DNA from: Parvularcula sp. LCG005
GTDB taxonomy: Bacteria > Pseudomonadota > Alphaproteobacteria > Caulobacterales > Parvularculaceae
Length of the DNA stretch: 64,000 nt
Assembly: GCF_032930845.1 (NCBI RefSeq)
Contig: NZ_CP136758.1
Coordinates: 2,123,001-2,187,000 of the forward strand
Direction of reading: 5' to 3'
This document shows, one piece after another, positions 8,574-17,301 of the stretch. The notes under the pieces were generated by a model, which worked only from the letters and a program-made list of their open reading frames with translations, was not told the origin of the DNA and did not search any database. The position numbers and the translations under genes were made by a program. Positions within the stretch are counted from its first letter, which is position 1; each line of letters starts with the position of its first letter.

Positions 8574-9670
8574 CCCTGACGACTGTTCCTGTCTCTCTTG
8601 GGACGCGAAGCTACGACATCCATATTGGTCGCGACGCCCTTTGGGGCTGTGCCGACGCCCTGCGCCATGTGATCGGCAGGGGGCAGGCCGCTATTGTCGC
8701 GGACGAGACCGTCTGGGCAGCCCACGGACAGCGCCTGATCGACGTGGTCGGCGATGTGCCGCTGATCACGGTGCCGCCCGGTGAGGCATCCAAGAATTTC
8801 GAGCAATATGCCCGCGTCAGCGAGGCGTTGCTGAAGGCCGGCGTCGGCCGCGACGGCACGGTGATCGCCTTTGGCGGCGGCGTCGTGGGTGATCTTGCCG
8901 GATTTTGCGCCTCGACGCTTCGCCGCGGCAGCCAGTTTGTGCAAATCCCGACCACATTGCTGGCGCAGGTCGACAGCTCGGTCGGCGGAAAAACGGCCAT
9001 CAATGCCAAAGCCGGCAAGAACCTGATCGGCGCCTTCCACCAGCCGGCGCTTGTCATCACTGATCTGGCGTTTCTCGATACCCTGCCTGAGCGGCAGATG
9101 CGCGCAGGCTATGCCGAAGTGGTGAAGTACGGGCTGTTGGGTGATGCCGACTTCTACAGCTGGCTCGATCAGAACAAGGATGCTGTGCTGGCGCGCGACG
9201 ATGCGGCGCTGACCCACGCGATCAAAATTTCGTGCGAGATGAAGGCCGAGATCGTCGCTGAAGACGAAACCGAAAAAGGCCGCCGTGCCCTTCTCAATCT
9301 TGGGCACACTTTCGGACATGCGCTGGAAGCCGTGTGTGGCTATTCGGACCGCCTGCTCCACGGCGAGGGAGTCGCGGCCGGCATGGCCATGGCATATCGC
9401 TATTCCGCTGCACACGGATTATGCGCCACCCAGCATGCACAGGCCGTTACCCAGCATCTGCGTGCCACGGGGCTGCCCGCTGGTCCCCTCGACATAGAAG
9501 GCCTGTCGACCGACGCCAACGAACAGCTCGCCCTGATGTATCAGGACAAAAAAGTGGAGGGCGGCGCCCTCACCCTGATCCTCGCGCGGGATATTGGCGA
9601 TGCGTTTGTGGCCAAGAATATCGACCCTGCGCCCCTTCGTGACTTTCTCGCTCAAGAGCTGCAAAGCTGA
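8570..9670 (+). CDS. aroB: 3-dehydroquinate synthase
   Basis: Converts DAHP to 3-dehydroquinate, using NAD and a divalent metal; 366 residues, standard length. Diagnostic segments are the nucleotide loop FGGGVVGDLAGF near residue 101, LLAQVDSSVGGKTAIN near 130, the metal-binding region with GYAEVVKYGLL, and LNLGHTFGHALE near residue 243, whose histidines are metal ligands. It overlaps the aroK stop by 4 bases, and the CorC-type gene follows 5 bases after its stop. Confidence 0.96.
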   Translation: MTLTTVPVSLGTRSYDIHIGRDALWGCADALRHVIGRGQAAIVADETVWAAHGQRLIDVVGDVPLITVPPGEASKNFEQYARVSEALLKAGVGRDGTVIAFGGGVVGDLAGFCASTLRRGSQFVQIPTTLLAQVDSSVGGKTAINAKAGKNLIGAFHQPALVITDLAFLDTLPERQMRAGYAEVVKYGLLGDADFYSWLDQNKDAVLARDDAALTHAIKISCEMKAEIVAEDETEKGRRALLNLGHTFGHALEAVCGYSDRLLHGEGVAAGMAMAYRYSAAHGLCATQHAQAVTQHLRATGLPAGPLDIEGLSTDANEQLALMYQDKKVEGGALTLILARDIGDAFVAKNIDPAPLRDFLAQELQS

Positions 9671-9675
9671 ACACC

Positions 9676-10935
9676 ATGACCCTTACAATCATACTCATCG
9701 CAATATTGCTGGCCATCTCGGCCTTTTTCTCAGGTTCGGAGACCGCTCTGACGGCGACGTCCCGCGCCCGCATGCGCTCACTGGAAAACCGGGGATCCCG
9801 CCGGGCCGCCGCCGTTGTCAAGCTGACTGAAGACAGGGAGCGGCTGATTGGCGCGATCCTGCTTGGAAACAACCTCGTCAACATCCTTGCTTCGGCCCTG
9901 GCCACCAGCCTTTTCGCGTCCCTCTTCCCTGGCGGCTATGGCGTGGCAATTGCCACTGCGGTGATGACGATCCTCGTGCTTGTTTTCTCGGAAGTGGCGC
10001 CGAAGACGGCCGCTATTGCCCGGGCCGACAATTTTGCCATGTTCGTCTCGCGGCCGATGCAGATCATTGTACGGATCTTCGCCCCGGTCACGGCGGTAAT
10101 CCAGTACATCGTCCGGGCGACCCTTCGGATGATCGGGCTTGATGTGTCTGCGGCGCAGTCTGTCCTGTCCGCCCATGAGGAGCTGAAAGGCGCCATCGAC
10201 CTCCACCATGAGGAGGGCCAGATGGAAAAAGAGGCTCGCGACATCATCCGCGGTGCGCTCGAACTCGACGACATTTCGGTCGAGGAAATCATGGTCCACC
10301 GCAAAAACATCGAGATGCTGGATATTGATACGCCAGCGCGTCAGATCGTGGAGACCGTGCTGAAGTCAAAGCACACCCGCATCCCCTTCTACCGCAACGA
10401 CCCTGATGAAATCATCGGTGTGCTGCATGCCAAGGACCTGCTGCGGGCCCTGTGGGCGCACAATAACGACGTCTCCAAGATCGACATGGCCGCTCTCGCC
10501 ATGGAGCCGTACTTCGTCCCGGAGACGACAACGCTTCAGGAACAGCTCGATGCCTTCAAGGCGAACCAGCAGCACTTTGCCCTGATCGTCGACGAGTATG
10601 GCTCGCTGCAGGGTCTCGTCACTCTCGAGGACATTCTTGAGGAGATCGTCGGGGAAATCGAGGACGAGTATGACGCGCCTGTGCAGGGTGTTCATCGCCA
10701 GCCCGATGGCGGCGTGATCGTCGATGGCGATGTCACGATCCGCGACCTGAACCGCATCACAGACTGGCGCCTGCCCGACGAGGAAGCTGTGACAATTGCG
10801 GGCCTTGTCATCCATGAAGGGCGCTGTATCCCCGATGTGGGCCAGCGATTTGCATTCTTTGGCTATCGCTTTCAGGTCCTCAAGAAGCGGCGCAATCAGG
10901 TCACCTCTCTCAAGATCACGCCGCTGGAAAGCTGA
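9676..10935 (+). CDS. CNNM/CorC-type transmembrane protein (HlyC/CorC family)
   Basis: A 419-residue protein with the full CNNM/YfjD layout. The N-terminal DUF21 membrane domain spans about residues 1-180 (AFFSGSETALTATSRARM, LLGNNLVNILASALATSLF, EVAPKTAA). A CBS-domain pair lies at about residues 200-325 (EEIMVHRKNIEMLD, LVTLEDILEEIVGEIEDEYD), followed by the CorC_HlyC C-terminal domain. Related proteins are implicated in Mg2+/Co2+ efflux or in tolerance; the old haemolysin label is misleading. It lies 5 bases after aroB and 2 bases before the MFS gene, so one operon is likely. The substrate cannot be determined here. Confidence 0.93.
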   Translation: MTLTIILIAILLAISAFFSGSETALTATSRARMRSLENRGSRRAAAVVKLTEDRERLIGAILLGNNLVNILASALATSLFASLFPGGYGVAIATAVMTILVLVFSEVAPKTAAIARADNFAMFVSRPMQIIVRIFAPVTAVIQYIVRATLRMIGLDVSAAQSVLSAHEELKGAIDLHHEEGQMEKEARDIIRGALELDDISVEEIMVHRKNIEMLDIDTPARQIVETVLKSKHTRIPFYRNDPDEIIGVLHAKDLLRALWAHNNDVSKIDMAALAMEPYFVPETTTLQEQLDAFKANQQHFALIVDEYGSLQGLVTLEDILEEIVGEIEDEYDAPVQGVHRQPDGGVIVDGDVTIRDLNRITDWRLPDEEAVTIAGLVIHEGRCIPDVGQRFAFFGYRFQVLKKRRNQVTSLKITPLES

Positions 10936-10937
10936 TT

Positions 10938-12227
10938 GTGATGTTCAGACGCGCCCCAAAGCCCGATGGCCGCGCCCTGCTGTTTGTGTTTCTGACGGTG
11001 TTCATGAGCATGATCGGGATGGGGATCATCATCCCCGTCATGCCGGAGCTGATCATGTCCCTGACCGGGCGGTCAGAGGCGGATTCGGCGGCACTGAACG
11101 GCTATCTGCTGTTCGTCTATGCCGTGATGCAGTTCATCATGTCGCCCATTCTCGGCGCGCTGTCGGACCGGTTCGGGCGCCGACCTATCCTCCTGCTCTC
11201 ATTGCTCGCCTACGCACTCGACTACCTGTTGATGGCGCTCGCGCCGACCTATGCGCTGTTGTTCCTGGGACGGATGTTGTCGGGCGGATTTGCCGCAACC
11301 TACGCAACGGCCAATGCTTTCATCGCCGACATTTCCCCGCCTGAGAAACGTGCCGCCAATTTCGGCTTGATGGGTGCGGCTTTTGGCCTTGGCTTCATCA
11401 TCGGGCCTGCGATCGGCGGTTGGGTCGGCAGCTTTGATCCGCGCTACCCCTTCCTGCTCGCCAGCGCCGTGGTCTTTGCGAACCTCCTGTTCGGCTACCT
11501 CGTCTTTCCGGAGACGGTGACGGCAGAGCGTCGTCGTCCGTTCCAATGGCGCCGCGCCAACCCACTGGGGGGCCTTATCAGCGTGTCCAAGCACAAGGTC
11601 GTGTTCGGTGTTCTGATGGCGTACTTTCTGATGCAGTTCTCCCACCATGCTTTGACGGCCGTCTGGGCCTTTTTCGCCAAAGCCAAATATGGCTGGGACG
11701 AGGCGCAGATCGGCTGGTCGATCTCCTATGTGGGGCTGACCGCAGCGTTCATGCAGGGCCTCGTTGTCCGAAGGACGATTCCGCAGATCGGGGAAACCCG
11801 GGCCGTCATCATCGGCATCGCCGCGATGTCGGTTTCGATGGTGGGATACGCGCTCTTCTCCCCCAACTGGATTGCGCTTCTGGCCTGGGTCACGCTGGGC
11901 TCTGCTGGCGGCTTCATGATGCCGGGGATGCAGGGGATCATGTCCCGCGCCACGCCTGCTGATTCTCAGGGTGAGCTTCAGGGCGCGATCGCCAGCCTGA
12001 TGAGCCTGACCATGGCCTTCAGTCCGCTGACCATGACCCAGATTTTCAAGCACTATGCCGACCGCGAGGGCGCGCCGGACTTTCCCGGTGCCCCGTTTAT
12101 TGTCAGCGCGATCATTCTGCTGGTGGCGCTGATCCCGTTCGCCTGGGCCATGCGGCAGGTGCCGCCGAAAGCCGAGAGTGCGGACAAGCGGGGCATGGAC
12201 CCGGCGGCGAAACCTGCGACGCCTTAA
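10938..12227 (+). CDS. MFS transporter, TCR/Tet-like
   Basis: A 429-residue, 12-span major-facilitator protein. It starts with a short basic N-terminus and TM1 (MIGMGIIIPVMPEL). The MFS loop 2-3 signature reads GALSDRFGRRPILLLS, and the motif C-like GAAFGLGFIIGPAIGG lies in TM5, which marks a drug:H+ antiporter-type export protein. The closest feel is to TetA/TCR family members, but such proteins often carry unrelated substrates. It starts 2 bases after the CorC-type gene and ends overlapping the convergent bolA by 4 bases. Confidence 0.9.
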   Translation: MMFRRAPKPDGRALLFVFLTVFMSMIGMGIIIPVMPELIMSLTGRSEADSAALNGYLLFVYAVMQFIMSPILGALSDRFGRRPILLLSLLAYALDYLLMALAPTYALLFLGRMLSGGFAATYATANAFIADISPPEKRAANFGLMGAAFGLGFIIGPAIGGWVGSFDPRYPFLLASAVVFANLLFGYLVFPETVTAERRRPFQWRRANPLGGLISVSKHKVVFGVLMAYFLMQFSHHALTAVWAFFAKAKYGWDEAQIGWSISYVGLTAAFMQGLVVRRTIPQIGETRAVIIGIAAMSVSMVGYALFSPNWIALLAWVTLGSAGGFMMPGMQGIMSRATPADSQGELQGAIASLMSLTMAFSPLTMTQIFKHYADREGAPDFPGAPFIVSAIILLVALIPFAWAMRQVPPKAESADKRGMDPAAKPATP

Positions 12228-12499
12228 GCGGCTTCTTGCGGCGTCAGCGTCTGCAGGGACAGGGCGTGGACCGGCCCTGCCAACTCGTCTGCGAGCAGTT
12301 CGTTCACACGACGCTGGCGATCGACCCGCGAGAGGCCATCAAAAGCAGCCGAAACAATACGCACGCGGAAATGTGATTCGCCGCCATCGGGGGCACCAGA
12401 ATGCCCCGCATGCAGATGGGATTGGTCCACGATCTCAACGCTCTGGGGACTGAGGCCCTGCTCCAGTTTTTCACGAATTCGTTGAGCAACCGCCACCAC
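12224..12499 (-). CDS. bolA: BolA family protein
   Basis: A 91-residue BolA-type protein. These partner monothiol glutaredoxins and act in iron-sulfur/iron regulation or as transcription factors. Seen are the N-terminal IREKLEQGLSP, the family core SHFRVRIVSAAFDGLSRVDRQRRVNELL, and the histidine of HLHAGHSG and of GPVHALSLQTLTP that binds the cluster with glutaredoxin. It is divergent from the J-domain gene with 93 bases between them, a conserved alphaproteobacterial pair, and overlaps the MFS stop by 4 bases. Confidence 0.95.
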   Translation of the reverse strand: MVAVAQRIREKLEQGLSPQSVEIVDQSHLHAGHSGAPDGGESHFRVRIVSAAFDGLSRVDRQRRVNELLADELAGPVHALSLQTLTPQEAA

Positions 12500-12592
12500 A
12501 ATCTCCCATTAAAAATAACCGGTTAAACAGCGCGCAAATGGGATTTCTGTCAAGTCTGTTTCCGCCAGCAAACCCACCCCATAATAGTGTCC

Positions 12593-13237
12593 ATGCCTCC
12601 TGAAGATTACAAATATAAGCCGCGAATGGGCTTTGATATCCGGGTCAAGAATGCCCGCGGAAAGAAGGCCGCCCCGCGCAATCGCGCCAGCGCCAATGCC
12701 CGTGAATGTGAACAGCCTGGCTGCGAGGAAGCCGCCGAAAGCCGGGTGACCAAGTCGCCCGAAGCCCTGGATGAATTCCTGTGGCTGTGCCCTGCCCACG
12801 CGCGTGAGCACAACAAGAACTGGGACTATTTCGCCGGCAAGAGCGAGGGTGAAGCCACCAAGATGCGTGAGCAGTCACGCTACGGCGATCGTCCGACCTG
12901 GACCATGGCCAAGAACGGTCGCGCCTCGGCTGCCGCCCGCGCGGCGATGGGCGGTGCCCAGGACGAGGTCGAAAGCCAATTGGGTTTCTCCGCCCGCTCG
13001 ACACCGAAAGACGATGGCGTCTATCGCGACGGTCGTCGTCTGACGCGGCTACAGGCTCAGGCGTTCCGGACGCTCAATCTCAAGCCGACCTGTACCAGTG
13101 CAGAAATCCGCAAGCGCTATGCGGAGCTGGTGAAGCGCTTCCACCCTGACAGCAATGAAGGGGATCGGAGTGCCGAGGCGCAGCTGCAGGAGGTCATCAA
13201 GGCCCACCAGCTGCTGAAGAAAGCCAACTTCATCTAG
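12593..13237 (+). CDS. J-domain (DnaJ-like) protein
   Basis: About 214 residues, with an in-frame GTG two codons earlier at 12587 as the alternative start. The C-terminal 60 residues are a J-domain: LNLKPTCTSAEIRKRYAEL, then the obligatory HPD in KRFHPDSN, then a helix ending KKANFI. The N-terminal half is basic and contains a CEQPGCEEAAE / LCPAHAREHN set, a possible Cys/His metal site. The protein probably stimulates an Hsp70 such as DnaK; the N-terminal half would choose the client. This architecture next to bolA is common in alphaproteobacteria. Confidence 0.92.
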   Translation: MPPEDYKYKPRMGFDIRVKNARGKKAAPRNRASANARECEQPGCEEAAESRVTKSPEALDEFLWLCPAHAREHNKNWDYFAGKSEGEATKMREQSRYGDRPTWTMAKNGRASAAARAAMGGAQDEVESQLGFSARSTPKDDGVYRDGRRLTRLQAQAFRTLNLKPTCTSAEIRKRYAELVKRFHPDSNEGDRSAEAQLQEVIKAHQLLKKANFI

Positions 13238-13268
13238 GGCGCATGGTGGCGGGCATCTCGCCCTCCCC

Positions 13269-13790
13269 TCACGCCCCTTTCACATCCTTGAGCACCGCGG
13301 CGGGACCGAGCTTGTCCACGCCGATTGCGGTGATCGTCCCGTCGGTCTCGAGGATCATCGCCCCAATCTGATCGAGCGATCCATAGCCGTTTTCCCGCGC
13401 CGCCGAGATCAACTCCGTGCGGCTGACCCGTTCATCTTTAAGCGCTTTTTCGATGATCTGCCCATTGCGATAGAGAAGACGCGGTTCGGCTTTGATCACG
13501 TCTTCGACCGCAGAAAAGCGGGTCGAAAAATATGTCACGGCCAATTGCAACAGGACCAGCACAGCGATGGCCATCAATCCCTGGGCCAGCACAACCTCTT
13601 TGGACAGGAGCATGGTCGCCAGAACCGAGCCAAAGGCGACGGTGATGATGAAGTCGAACATGTTGAACTTGGACAATGTGCGCTTGCCGGTTGCCCGCAG
13701 CATGACGAGGATGCCGACATAGCCCGTCACGCCAATGATCAGCGTGCGTAGCAACGGCGCCAGGCCGTCATAGAACACCGGTTCAGTCAA
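13269..13790 (-). CDS. DUF421 (YetF-like) membrane protein
   Basis: A 173-residue protein with three N-terminal membrane spans: residues about 14-32, 45-62 (FDFIITVAFGSVLATMLL), and 68-88. The cytoplasmic DUF421 domain follows, with RLLYRNGQIIEKALKDERVSRTEL and ILETDGTITAI. The family includes Bacillus YetF and spore proteins; its function is unsettled. It starts 52 bases after the feoB stop in the same direction and may be read through from feoAB. Confidence 0.88.
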   Translation of the reverse strand: MTEPVFYDGLAPLLRTLIIGVTGYVGILVMLRATGKRTLSKFNMFDFIITVAFGSVLATMLLSKEVVLAQGLMAIAVLVLLQLAVTYFSTRFSAVEDVIKAEPRLLYRNGQIIEKALKDERVSRTELISAARENGYGSLDQIGAMILETDGTITAIGVDKLGPAAVLKDVKGA

Positions 13791-13842
13791 TTGCAGCTCC
13801 CATCTTCTTCAAGAAGAACGGGCCGGGTGCGACAATCGTTCC

Positions 13843-15696
13843 CTAACCGGCGATGGCTGTCGCGGTCCAATAGGTCACGCCGGCGGCGATATACGCAAGC
13901 ACGGTCAGATAAATGACCATGAACCAGGTCCATTTGGCCGAGTTGGTCTCCCGCCGGGCGACCGCAATCGTCGAGATGCATTGGGGCGCAAAGACATACC
14001 AGGCAAGGAAGGCGAGAGCGGCGGGCATGGTCCATTCGCTTTGCAGCACATCTGCGAGGCCTTGTGTGTTCTCGTCTGCGTTCTGCACCGCGTAAACGGT
14101 ACCCAAAGCGCCGACCGCCACTTCTCTTGCCGCAATGCCGGGCACCAGAGCGATGACCATTTCCAGCGTGAAGCCGATGGGTTTGAAGATGGGTTCCAGC
14201 ACGCTGCCCAGCCGTCCAGCAAAGCTCTCGCGCAATGTGTCTCCAGGATAGCTGACGAGAAACCACAGGGCGACGGTCACGCCAAAGATCATCGTGCCCG
14301 CACGCTTGATGAAGATGGCCACCCGACGCCACAGGCCAAGGGCCAAGTCTCTGAATTGGGGGGCCTTGTAGGTCGGCAGTTCCATCAGAAGGGTCTGTGT
14401 GCCGCCCTTGGTCAGACTGCGCCGTAGCAGCCACGCCACAAGGATCCCGCTGATGATCCCGGCCACATAAAGCCCGAACATGACAAGGCCCTGATTGTTG
14501 AATGGCCCTACATGGCCCCGCGGCACAAAAGCGGCAATCAGTACCGTGTAGACGGGAATACGCGCCGAGCACGTCATGAGTGGCGCCACGAGAATGGTCG
14601 TCAGCCGGTCTTTCTCATTGTCCAATGTGCGCGCGGCCATCATGCCGGGAATCGCGCAGGCAAAGCTCGACAGCAGGGGAATAAACGCCCTGCCGTTCAG
14701 ACCGGCGCGCATCATCAGCTCATCCATCAGGAACGCGGCGCGCGCCATATATCCTGTCATTTCGAGCAGCAGGATGAAAAAGAAGAGGATGACAATCTGC
14801 GGCAGGAAGATGATCACACTGCCCACCCCGGCAATGACACCGTCAATGACCAGCCCCTTGAACCAGTTGTCGGGCAGTATCCCCGACACGGTATCTGACA
14901 GCAGACCGACGCCGCCTTCGATCCAGCCCATGGGCAGTTCCGACCAGGCAAAGACCGCTTGGAACACCATGAAGAGAAGCGCGGCAAGAAGGATCGGGCC
15001 GAAGATCGGGTTGAGCACCACGCTGTCCACCTTGCGCGTGAATCTGTTCAGTCCCGGCTCCTTGACGAGGGCCTGGTCAGCCATGGCCTTGGCCGCCGCT
15101 CCATCGTCCCGCAATTCTGGCAACGCGACGGCCCCGCCAGCGGCAATGGCTTTAAGCAAGCCCTCCCGGCCTGCCTTGCGCGGCGCGGTGGTGGGCACGA
15201 CCGGAACGCCCAGCAGCTTGGACAGCATATCGACATTGATATCGAGGCCGTCGCGCGTGGCGATGTCATACATGTTGAGTGCGACGATTGTGGGCTGTCC
15301 CCGCTTCAGCACCGACAGAACGAGCGGCAGATGTCGGCGAAGCTGGGCCGCATCAACGACGCAGATAATCAGATCTGGCGCTGGCACGGCCGATGACTGG
15401 CCATCAAGAACCTCAAGCGCGACGCGGGCATCGGCGCTGCGCGGACGCAGGCCCATGACGCCGGGCAGGTCGACAAGATTGGCCTCCCCGCCACCGGGCA
15501 TCGCCATCCGCCCCTCGCGCAACTCCACGGTGACACCGGGATAATTGCCAATTTTCGCGTTACCGCCAGTCAGGCCGTTGAACAGTGTCGATTTACCGGC
15601 ATTGGGCGGACCGACGAGCGCAATGGTCGTCCCGGCGCGATGGTGGACGTGCTCGTGGTCAAGCGGGTCATCGGTGATGGGCTCAAGAACGGTCAT
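13843..15696 (-). CDS. feoB: Ferrous iron transporter FeoB
   Basis: A 617-residue inner-membrane Fe2+ transporter. The cytoplasmic G domain has G1 GPPNAGKS at residues 29-36, NYPGVTVE (G2), DLPGVMGL (G3) and NMYD (G4). Membrane Gate domains follow: LLFFFILLLEMTGYMARAAF and CAIPGMMAARTL, with the conserved cysteine of the GxxCxIPGxxAxR-type signature, and AREVAVGALGTVY near the C-terminus. The extreme N-terminus has a short acidic, His-containing stretch (DHEHVHH) that might touch metal. It overlaps feoA by 4 bases. At 617 residues it is shorter than E. coli FeoB, as is common outside enterics. No feoC is present. Confidence 0.96.
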   Translation of the reverse strand: MTVLEPITDDPLDHEHVHHRAGTTIALVGPPNAGKSTLFNGLTGGNAKIGNYPGVTVELREGRMAMPGGGEANLVDLPGVMGLRPRSADARVALEVLDGQSSAVPAPDLIICVVDAAQLRRHLPLVLSVLKRGQPTIVALNMYDIATRDGLDINVDMLSKLLGVPVVPTTAPRKAGREGLLKAIAAGGAVALPELRDDGAAAKAMADQALVKEPGLNRFTRKVDSVVLNPIFGPILLAALLFMVFQAVFAWSELPMGWIEGGVGLLSDTVSGILPDNWFKGLVIDGVIAGVGSVIIFLPQIVILFFFILLLEMTGYMARAAFLMDELMMRAGLNGRAFIPLLSSFACAIPGMMAARTLDNEKDRLTTILVAPLMTCSARIPVYTVLIAAFVPRGHVGPFNNQGLVMFGLYVAGIISGILVAWLLRRSLTKGGTQTLLMELPTYKAPQFRDLALGLWRRVAIFIKRAGTMIFGVTVALWFLVSYPGDTLRESFAGRLGSVLEPIFKPIGFTLEMVIALVPGIAAREVAVGALGTVYAVQNADENTQGLADVLQSEWTMPAALAFLAWYVFAPQCISTIAVARRETNSAKWTWFMVIYLTVLAYIAAGVTYWTATAIAG

Positions 15697-15935
15697 GTGC
15701 GCTCCACCATGATCGCGGTAGCTTCACGGCGCCTAACCGCCACGATCGCGCGCCCGACCCGGACGGCCAGTGGTGTGCCGCCAATGGCCCCACGTTCCAG
15801 CAATTCGATGACCTCGCCGACATGAAATCCAGCATCGGCAAGATCAGCGATCAGGGCATCATCGTCTTCATTGATCGTGGCGATGCGGCCGGTTTCGCCG
15901 CGACGAAGTTGGTGCAAGGGGGTCATGACATTCAT
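15693..15935 (-). CDS. feoA: FeoA family protein
   Basis: An 80-residue SH3-like cytoplasmic protein that supports FeoB. Typical parts are the N-terminal LHQLRRGETGRIATI, LADAGFHVGEVIELLERG and the C-terminal RVGRAIVAVRRREATAIMV. ATG at 15935 or the in-frame ATG at 15926 could start it; GAG upstream is weak for both. It overlaps feoB by 4 bases. A Fur-like box lies 17-34 bases upstream. Confidence 0.94.
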   Translation of the reverse strand: MNVMTPLHQLRRGETGRIATINEDDDALIADLADAGFHVGEVIELLERGAIGGTPLAVRVGRAIVAVRRREATAIMVERT

Positions 15936-15952
15936 GGGGTCTCAAACCACAG

Positions 15953-15969
15953 TTGCGAATGGTTTGCAA
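15953..15969 (-). promoter_or_regulatory. Fur-like box upstream of feoAB
   Basis: TTGCGAA-TGG-TTTGCAA is a near-perfect inverted repeat (6 of 7 arm positions pair). It resembles the alphaproteobacterial Fur site of the TTGCGAATnATTCGCAA type. It lies just upstream of feoA, where a repressor would block transcription when iron is sufficient. The repeat is seen; binding by Fur is inferred from resemblance and from the iron genes downstream. Confidence 0.6.
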
Positions 15970-15998
15970 TTGCCGTAGCGATCGTTTTCGCTGGCATC

Positions 15999-16018
15999 GC
16001 GACGTGCTGTCACGTCGC
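15999..16018. promoter_or_regulatory. Perfect 8-bp inverted repeat between feoA and the DUF2256 gene
   Basis: GCGACGTG-CTGT-CACGTCGC is a perfect repeat with a 4-base loop. There is no T-run, so it is unlikely to be a terminator. It sits 33 bases before the ATG of the DUF2256 gene and upstream of the divergent feoA, so an operator or an mRNA-leader hairpin is possible. Confidence 0.4.
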
Positions 16019-16050
16019 CGGCCTGCCCCGTCGGCTCTATTTTTGTGATC

Positions 16051-16224
16051 ATGCGCCGCGCCGGAAAAACCGTCTCCAAATCTGATTTGCCTGAGAAGGA
16101 CTGCCTTCATTGTGGTCGCCCCTTCACGTGGCGCCGCAAATGGGCCGCGGTGTGGGACGAGGTCCGGTACTGCTCGGACCGCTGCCGACGGGAAAGGAAA
16201 TCCAATGGCTCTTCAATCGTTTGA
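16051..16224 (+). CDS. DUF2256 zinc-ribbon-like small protein, 57 aa
   Basis: A short gene from the ATG at 16051. The protein carries [20 protein letters not shown] and [10 protein letters not shown], a Cys-x2-Cys ... Cys-x3-Cys set with the K/R-W motif that defines DUF2256. It probably binds zinc. The function is unknown, but the family is often found beside photolyase/cryptochrome or short-chain dehydrogenase genes. Its 3' end overlaps the next gene by 20 bases in another frame, which suggests coupled translation. Confidence 0.9.
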   Translation: MRRAGKTVSKSDLPEKDCLHCGRPFTWRRKWAAVWDEVRYCSDRCRRERKSNGSSIV

Positions 16225-16936
16225 CGCCCCGATACATGCCGCCATTTTCGGCATGGGGGGCATCGGCCAGGCCTTTGCCCACCACCTTGCTGGTGACCCA
16301 GCGGTTGAAGGCGTGCACTGCTTCTCGTCCCGAGAGCTCACGTCGAAAGACAAGATAACCGCCCATCATTATGATCCACATGATGAATCGAGCATTGCCC
16401 AAGCCGTCTCATCAATTGCGGATACACCGATCAATCTGGCGATCGTGACCATCGGCACCTTGCATGGCGACGCATTCGGGCCCGAGAAGGCAATGCGGGA
16501 TCTGGATAGCGACACGTTCCTGAAGCTGATGCAGATCAACGCCCTCATTCCCGCCCTGATCGGCAAACACCTGCTACCGCACTTCAAAAAGCGCGACCGT
16601 GCGATCTTTGCCGCCTTGTCGGCGCGCGTCGGCAGTATCAGCGACAATCGTCTTGGAGGATGGCACAGCTATCGGGCGTCAAAGGCGGCCCTGAACCAGC
16701 TGGTCCGCAATATGGCAATCGAAATCGGCCACCGGAATGACAACGGTATTGCCGTGACATTGCATCCGGGCACTGTGGACACGGGCCTGTCTGCTCCGTT
16801 TCAGAAGCACGTTCCAGAAGGAAAGCTGTTCACGCCGGACTATTCAGCCGGCGAGATGCTGAAGGTCATCGACGGCCTGACGCCCGACGATAGCGGCAAG
16901 TGCTTCGACTACGCTGGAAAACCCGTCATCCCTTAA
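16205..16936 (+). CDS. Short-chain dehydrogenase/reductase (CsgA-like)
   Basis: A 243-residue Rossmann enzyme. The nucleotide loop is FGMGGIGQA near residues 15-23. The N-x-A-x-G-type position is replaced by TIGTLHG, the catalytic serine region is [12 protein letters not shown], and the catalytic YxxxK is [18 protein letters not shown] follows, as in C-factor-like SDRs. The longer frame from 16112 adds 31 residues that only mirror the DUF2256 gene in another frame; the ATG at 16205 preceded by GGGAAAGGAAA was chosen. The substrate is unknown. It is coupled to the DUF2256 gene. Confidence 0.9.
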   Translation: MALQSFDAPIHAAIFGMGGIGQAFAHHLAGDPAVEGVHCFSSRELTSKDKITAHHYDPHDESSIAQAVSSIADTPINLAIVTIGTLHGDAFGPEKAMRDLDSDTFLKLMQINALIPALIGKHLLPHFKKRDRAIFAALSARVGSISDNRLGGWHSYRASKAALNQLVRNMAIEIGHRNDNGIAVTLHPGTVDTGLSAPFQKHVPEGKLFTPDYSAGEMLKVIDGLTPDDSGKCFDYAGKPVIP

Positions 16937-16939
16937 GGC

Positions 16940-17290
16940 TCAGGGGACGAGAACCCATTCCTGCTTCTCATTCTGGACGCAATGACCAGACGGCGCGGAA
17001 TTGATCAGTTCCTCCGCCGTTGCCGCAGCAGCGATGGCTGGCGTCACGCCATTGCGGGAGGCGAGGCTGTCGTAGGCGGCGCTGCGCTTCTGATTGATCT
17101 CACGGACCGAGCGGCGCAGGGCGTCGCTGGCGGCCTTGTCGTCGATGACCCCCAGATAGCCGTCGATACGCTCGCCAACCACGCAATCGGACTTGGCTTG
17201 CTCGATAATGGCAGGTGCGGCGACCACATGGGTCGCGAACAGGGCCATCGGCAGAACGAGCATGGCTTTCAGCAGACGATATTTTTTCAT
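16940..17290 (-). CDS. ydbL: YdbL family (DUF1318) periplasmic protein
   Basis: A 116-residue protein with a clear signal peptide (MKKYRLLKAMLVLPMALFA, cleavage near HVVAAP). The DUF1318 core follows: GERIDGYLGVIDDKAASDAL, then IN-x-KRSAAYDSLASRNG, typical of YdbL. In E. coli, YdbL assists the YdbH-YnbE bridge between the inner and outer membranes. It is the last gene of ydbH-ynbE-ydbL here, 11 bases after ynbE. It converges with the SDR gene, 3 bases apart. Confidence 0.9.
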   Translation of the reverse strand: MKKYRLLKAMLVLPMALFATHVVAAPAIIEQAKSDCVVGERIDGYLGVIDDKAASDALRRSVREINQKRSAAYDSLASRNGVTPAIAAAATAEELINSAPSGHCVQNEKQEWVLVP

Positions 17291-17301
17291 GGACGGCCCT
17301 C

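Noticed and set aside
14576-15544. 322-residue open frame on the plus strand across feoB
   Set aside because: Shadow of feoB; low-complexity Ser/Arg/Pro reading with no recognisable fold.
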